Below are positions 62,446 to 64,000 of a DNA stretch of 64,000 nucleotides, piece by piece. Location: NCBI GenBank assembly GCA_013399015.1, contig VWZX01007454.1:1054001-1118000 (forward strand), given 5' to 3'. The translations under genes were made by a program, and so were the position numbers. The notes below the pieces were generated by a model that saw only the letters and a list, made by a program, of their open reading frames with translations, did no database searches and was not told the origin of the DNA. The stretch's first letter is position 1; every line of letters starts with the position of its first letter. Source of the DNA: Galbula dea. Taxonomy: Eukaryota; Chordata; Aves; Piciformes; Galbulidae.

Positions 62446-62601
62446 TCACAGAATCAATCACAGAACGTTAGGAGTTGGAAGGGACCTTGAATAATCATCT
62501 AGTCCAACCCCCCTGCCACAGCAGGATTCTTCCCTGACTGGGAATCAAACCCAGGCCCCAGTGGTGAGAGCACCAAACCCTAACCACTAGACCACCACTC
62601 C
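62446..62601 (-). mobile_element. tRNA-Glu-headed SINE with CR1 tail (copy 2)
   Basis: Second copy of the composite element, on the minus strand. The head is 62601-62530 and aligns over 72 positions, without gaps, to tRNA-Glu(CTC). I count about 59 matches against the tRNA gene as I remember it. Box A (TGGTCTAGTGGT, at 62594-62583) is intact, the anticodon loop CTCTCAC is at 62570-62564 and box B (GGTTTGATTCC) is at 62551-62541. The first four bases (GGAG) no longer pair with the 3' strand, so it is not a working tRNA. After CAGGGAA follows GAATCCTGCTGTGGCAGGGG and the CR1 3' UTR (GATTATTCAAGG, then TTCCAACTCCTAACGTTCTG), ending in degenerate octamers at 62446. The CR1 portion starts about 25 bases further 3' than in copy 1. 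A possible short TGTA repeat flanks it. The plus-strand frame at 62272-62490 that runs into it is spurious. Confidence 0.92.
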
Positions 62602-64000
62602 TACTACATGCATTCCCCTTTCAAAATATGAGATAACTGTACAAATCTTATGACTGAAGAAAGAGAGGAAGAAAATCTTTCAATCAGCAGGCTCTAGAGC
62701 ACAAGTCTACAAATTATCTTGTGTTAATATTATTCCTATTTAACATGCACCTGTAATCAGATCCATGGTGACACTGAGCTTATTTTGATCTCCACTAGTC
62801 AGTGGAACTCAGTGAAGGAACATAGATGCCCTCTCCACACACTTCTTTTCCTGAAATATGAAAGCCAGATATCATAAAAAGTAGCCTTGTAAAGTTCATG
62901 ACTGTTGTGAAGATCAGCAGGTTAATGAGGCACACTACACTACACAAAATCTCTCTGCCTCAATCAGAGACTCACTTAGGGAGGCACATGTATTGTTGAA
63001 GGATGTAGTAGAGTCAGTGAAGTCAGTGTCTGTGGATGCTGACACCATCAGAGCAATAGATGGGGTCTGTAGATTTGTCCTGAAACACTCAGATCCCTGT
63101 AAACTTTCTAAGCAGCTTTGTGGATCCTATTCTTAGGGGATAATTCATATAAAATAGGAATTTTTCTAAATGCATGTTTCTGTTCATGTACAATTATTAT
63201 TTAAAATTCTTATTCTTTTGAAATTATCTTATTTAAAATATGAGTGATATTGCATATCCAGAATTAATCTTATTCCACATGTAAAGCTCTTTCAGTTTGG
63301 GAGGATTAAAACTGATATGAATAAGTCTCTGTTTTATTGCCTGCAGAAGATGATAAAATATGTTTTTCCAATTCTGTAAAGCAGTGAAGCTACAATTAGC
63401 CTTCTTCTAATATAACTACATAACTCAACTGTGATCACTTGACAAGCAGTGTGAAAAAGCTAAAAATGAAAGATTATGTTTCAAGTAATTTTTTTAAGTA
63501 AAAAATTATTTTCAATATTTTCTGAAAAAGCCCTTAAAAATTTGGCATAGATTCTCTTCAGGACTTGACATATATTAGTAGAAAAAAGCAGGAATTATAA
63601 AGAGTTTCTAAATCTTGCTATATCTGCTAAAAATCATTTCTCTGCAGTAAAATGTCACCAAAAGTTTATCTCCTGAAATGTATGAAAAATGTTTCACTTT
63701 CTCAAAATTATGTCAAGTGGCTGCTCTTTTTTCTTTCTAATATAATTGAGTAGCCTATGCAAGTTTATTCTTTACATATGAATGTTTCAAATTGCTTTTC
63801 ATCATTGGTTTTGGTTAGTTTTGTTTTTACATAAAGATAAATCTTTTACTGGTGTATATTAAGACAGAAGAACCTAACTTCTTTTTACACATGTGTATAG
63901 AACTAGTCATACATAGACTTTAGAAGTTACTTTCTACAATATGCATAGTTTAAATAGTGAGTTTGCACTCTCTTCCTTCACTGTCATCATTGTTCTTTCT
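62602..64000. other. Unannotated stretch to window end
   Basis: A+T-rich DNA with no gene or repeat recognised. Confidence 0.45.

Overview
The window reads as nuclear DNA from a bird. It is A+T-rich, contains no recognisable protein-coding exon, and carries many 5'-truncated CR1 LINE copies. Several of these end in the octamer repeats (ATTCTGTG/ATTCTATG type) that mark avian CR1 3' ends. It also holds one long endogenous-retrovirus-like solo LTR of a type I recognise from birds. I cannot assign the order or species, or say whether this is intergenic DNA or the inside of a very large intron. The longest open frames are either retrotransposon remnants or chance frames.

Layout. 1-642: 3' end of a CR1 with a decayed ORF2. 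643-9956: mostly featureless A+T-rich DNA with one 100-bp CR1 tail and one perfect hairpin. 9957-11120 (perhaps further): a long, very old CR1 copy on the minus strand. 12159-12362: a young CR1. 14007-15130: solo LTR. 15552-15815 and 18614-18748: CR1s. 21674-22317: one CR1 inserted into another. 25904-25978, 27959-28101, 28258-28806, 29740-30060, 30097-30299, 30939-30993 and 33827-33938: CR1 fragments of several ages. About 35100-35640: a CpG-rich, non-repetitive block that looks like a conserved regulatory element. 37964-38140: a tRNA-Glu-headed SINE with a CR1 tail. 44546-45141: a chimeric CR1. 47512-47782, 48117-48339, 50911-51105, 51991-52228 and 52741-52915: more CR1s. 52916-62445: a long stretch with no repeat I recognise. 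62446-62601: a second copy of the same SINE, on the minus strand.

The main discovery is the pair of composite elements at 37964-38140 and 62446-62601. Each joins a tRNA-Glu(CTC)-like head, with RNA polymerase III box B and in one copy a clean box A, to the 3' tail of a CR1 family. At least seven ordinary copies of that CR1 family lie in the same window. The two heads share differences from the tRNA gene (as I remember that gene), so they look like members of one SINE family mobilised by CR1 rather than two independent tRNA pseudogenes. Bird genomes are generally poor in SINEs, and the CR1-tailed SINE I know of in birds (TguSINE1 of passerines) has a different, tRNA-Ile-type head. Whether this family is already catalogued cannot be decided without a search.

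All repeat identifications rest on my memory of family sequences. Boundaries are accurate to about 5-20 bases for young copies and worse for old ones.
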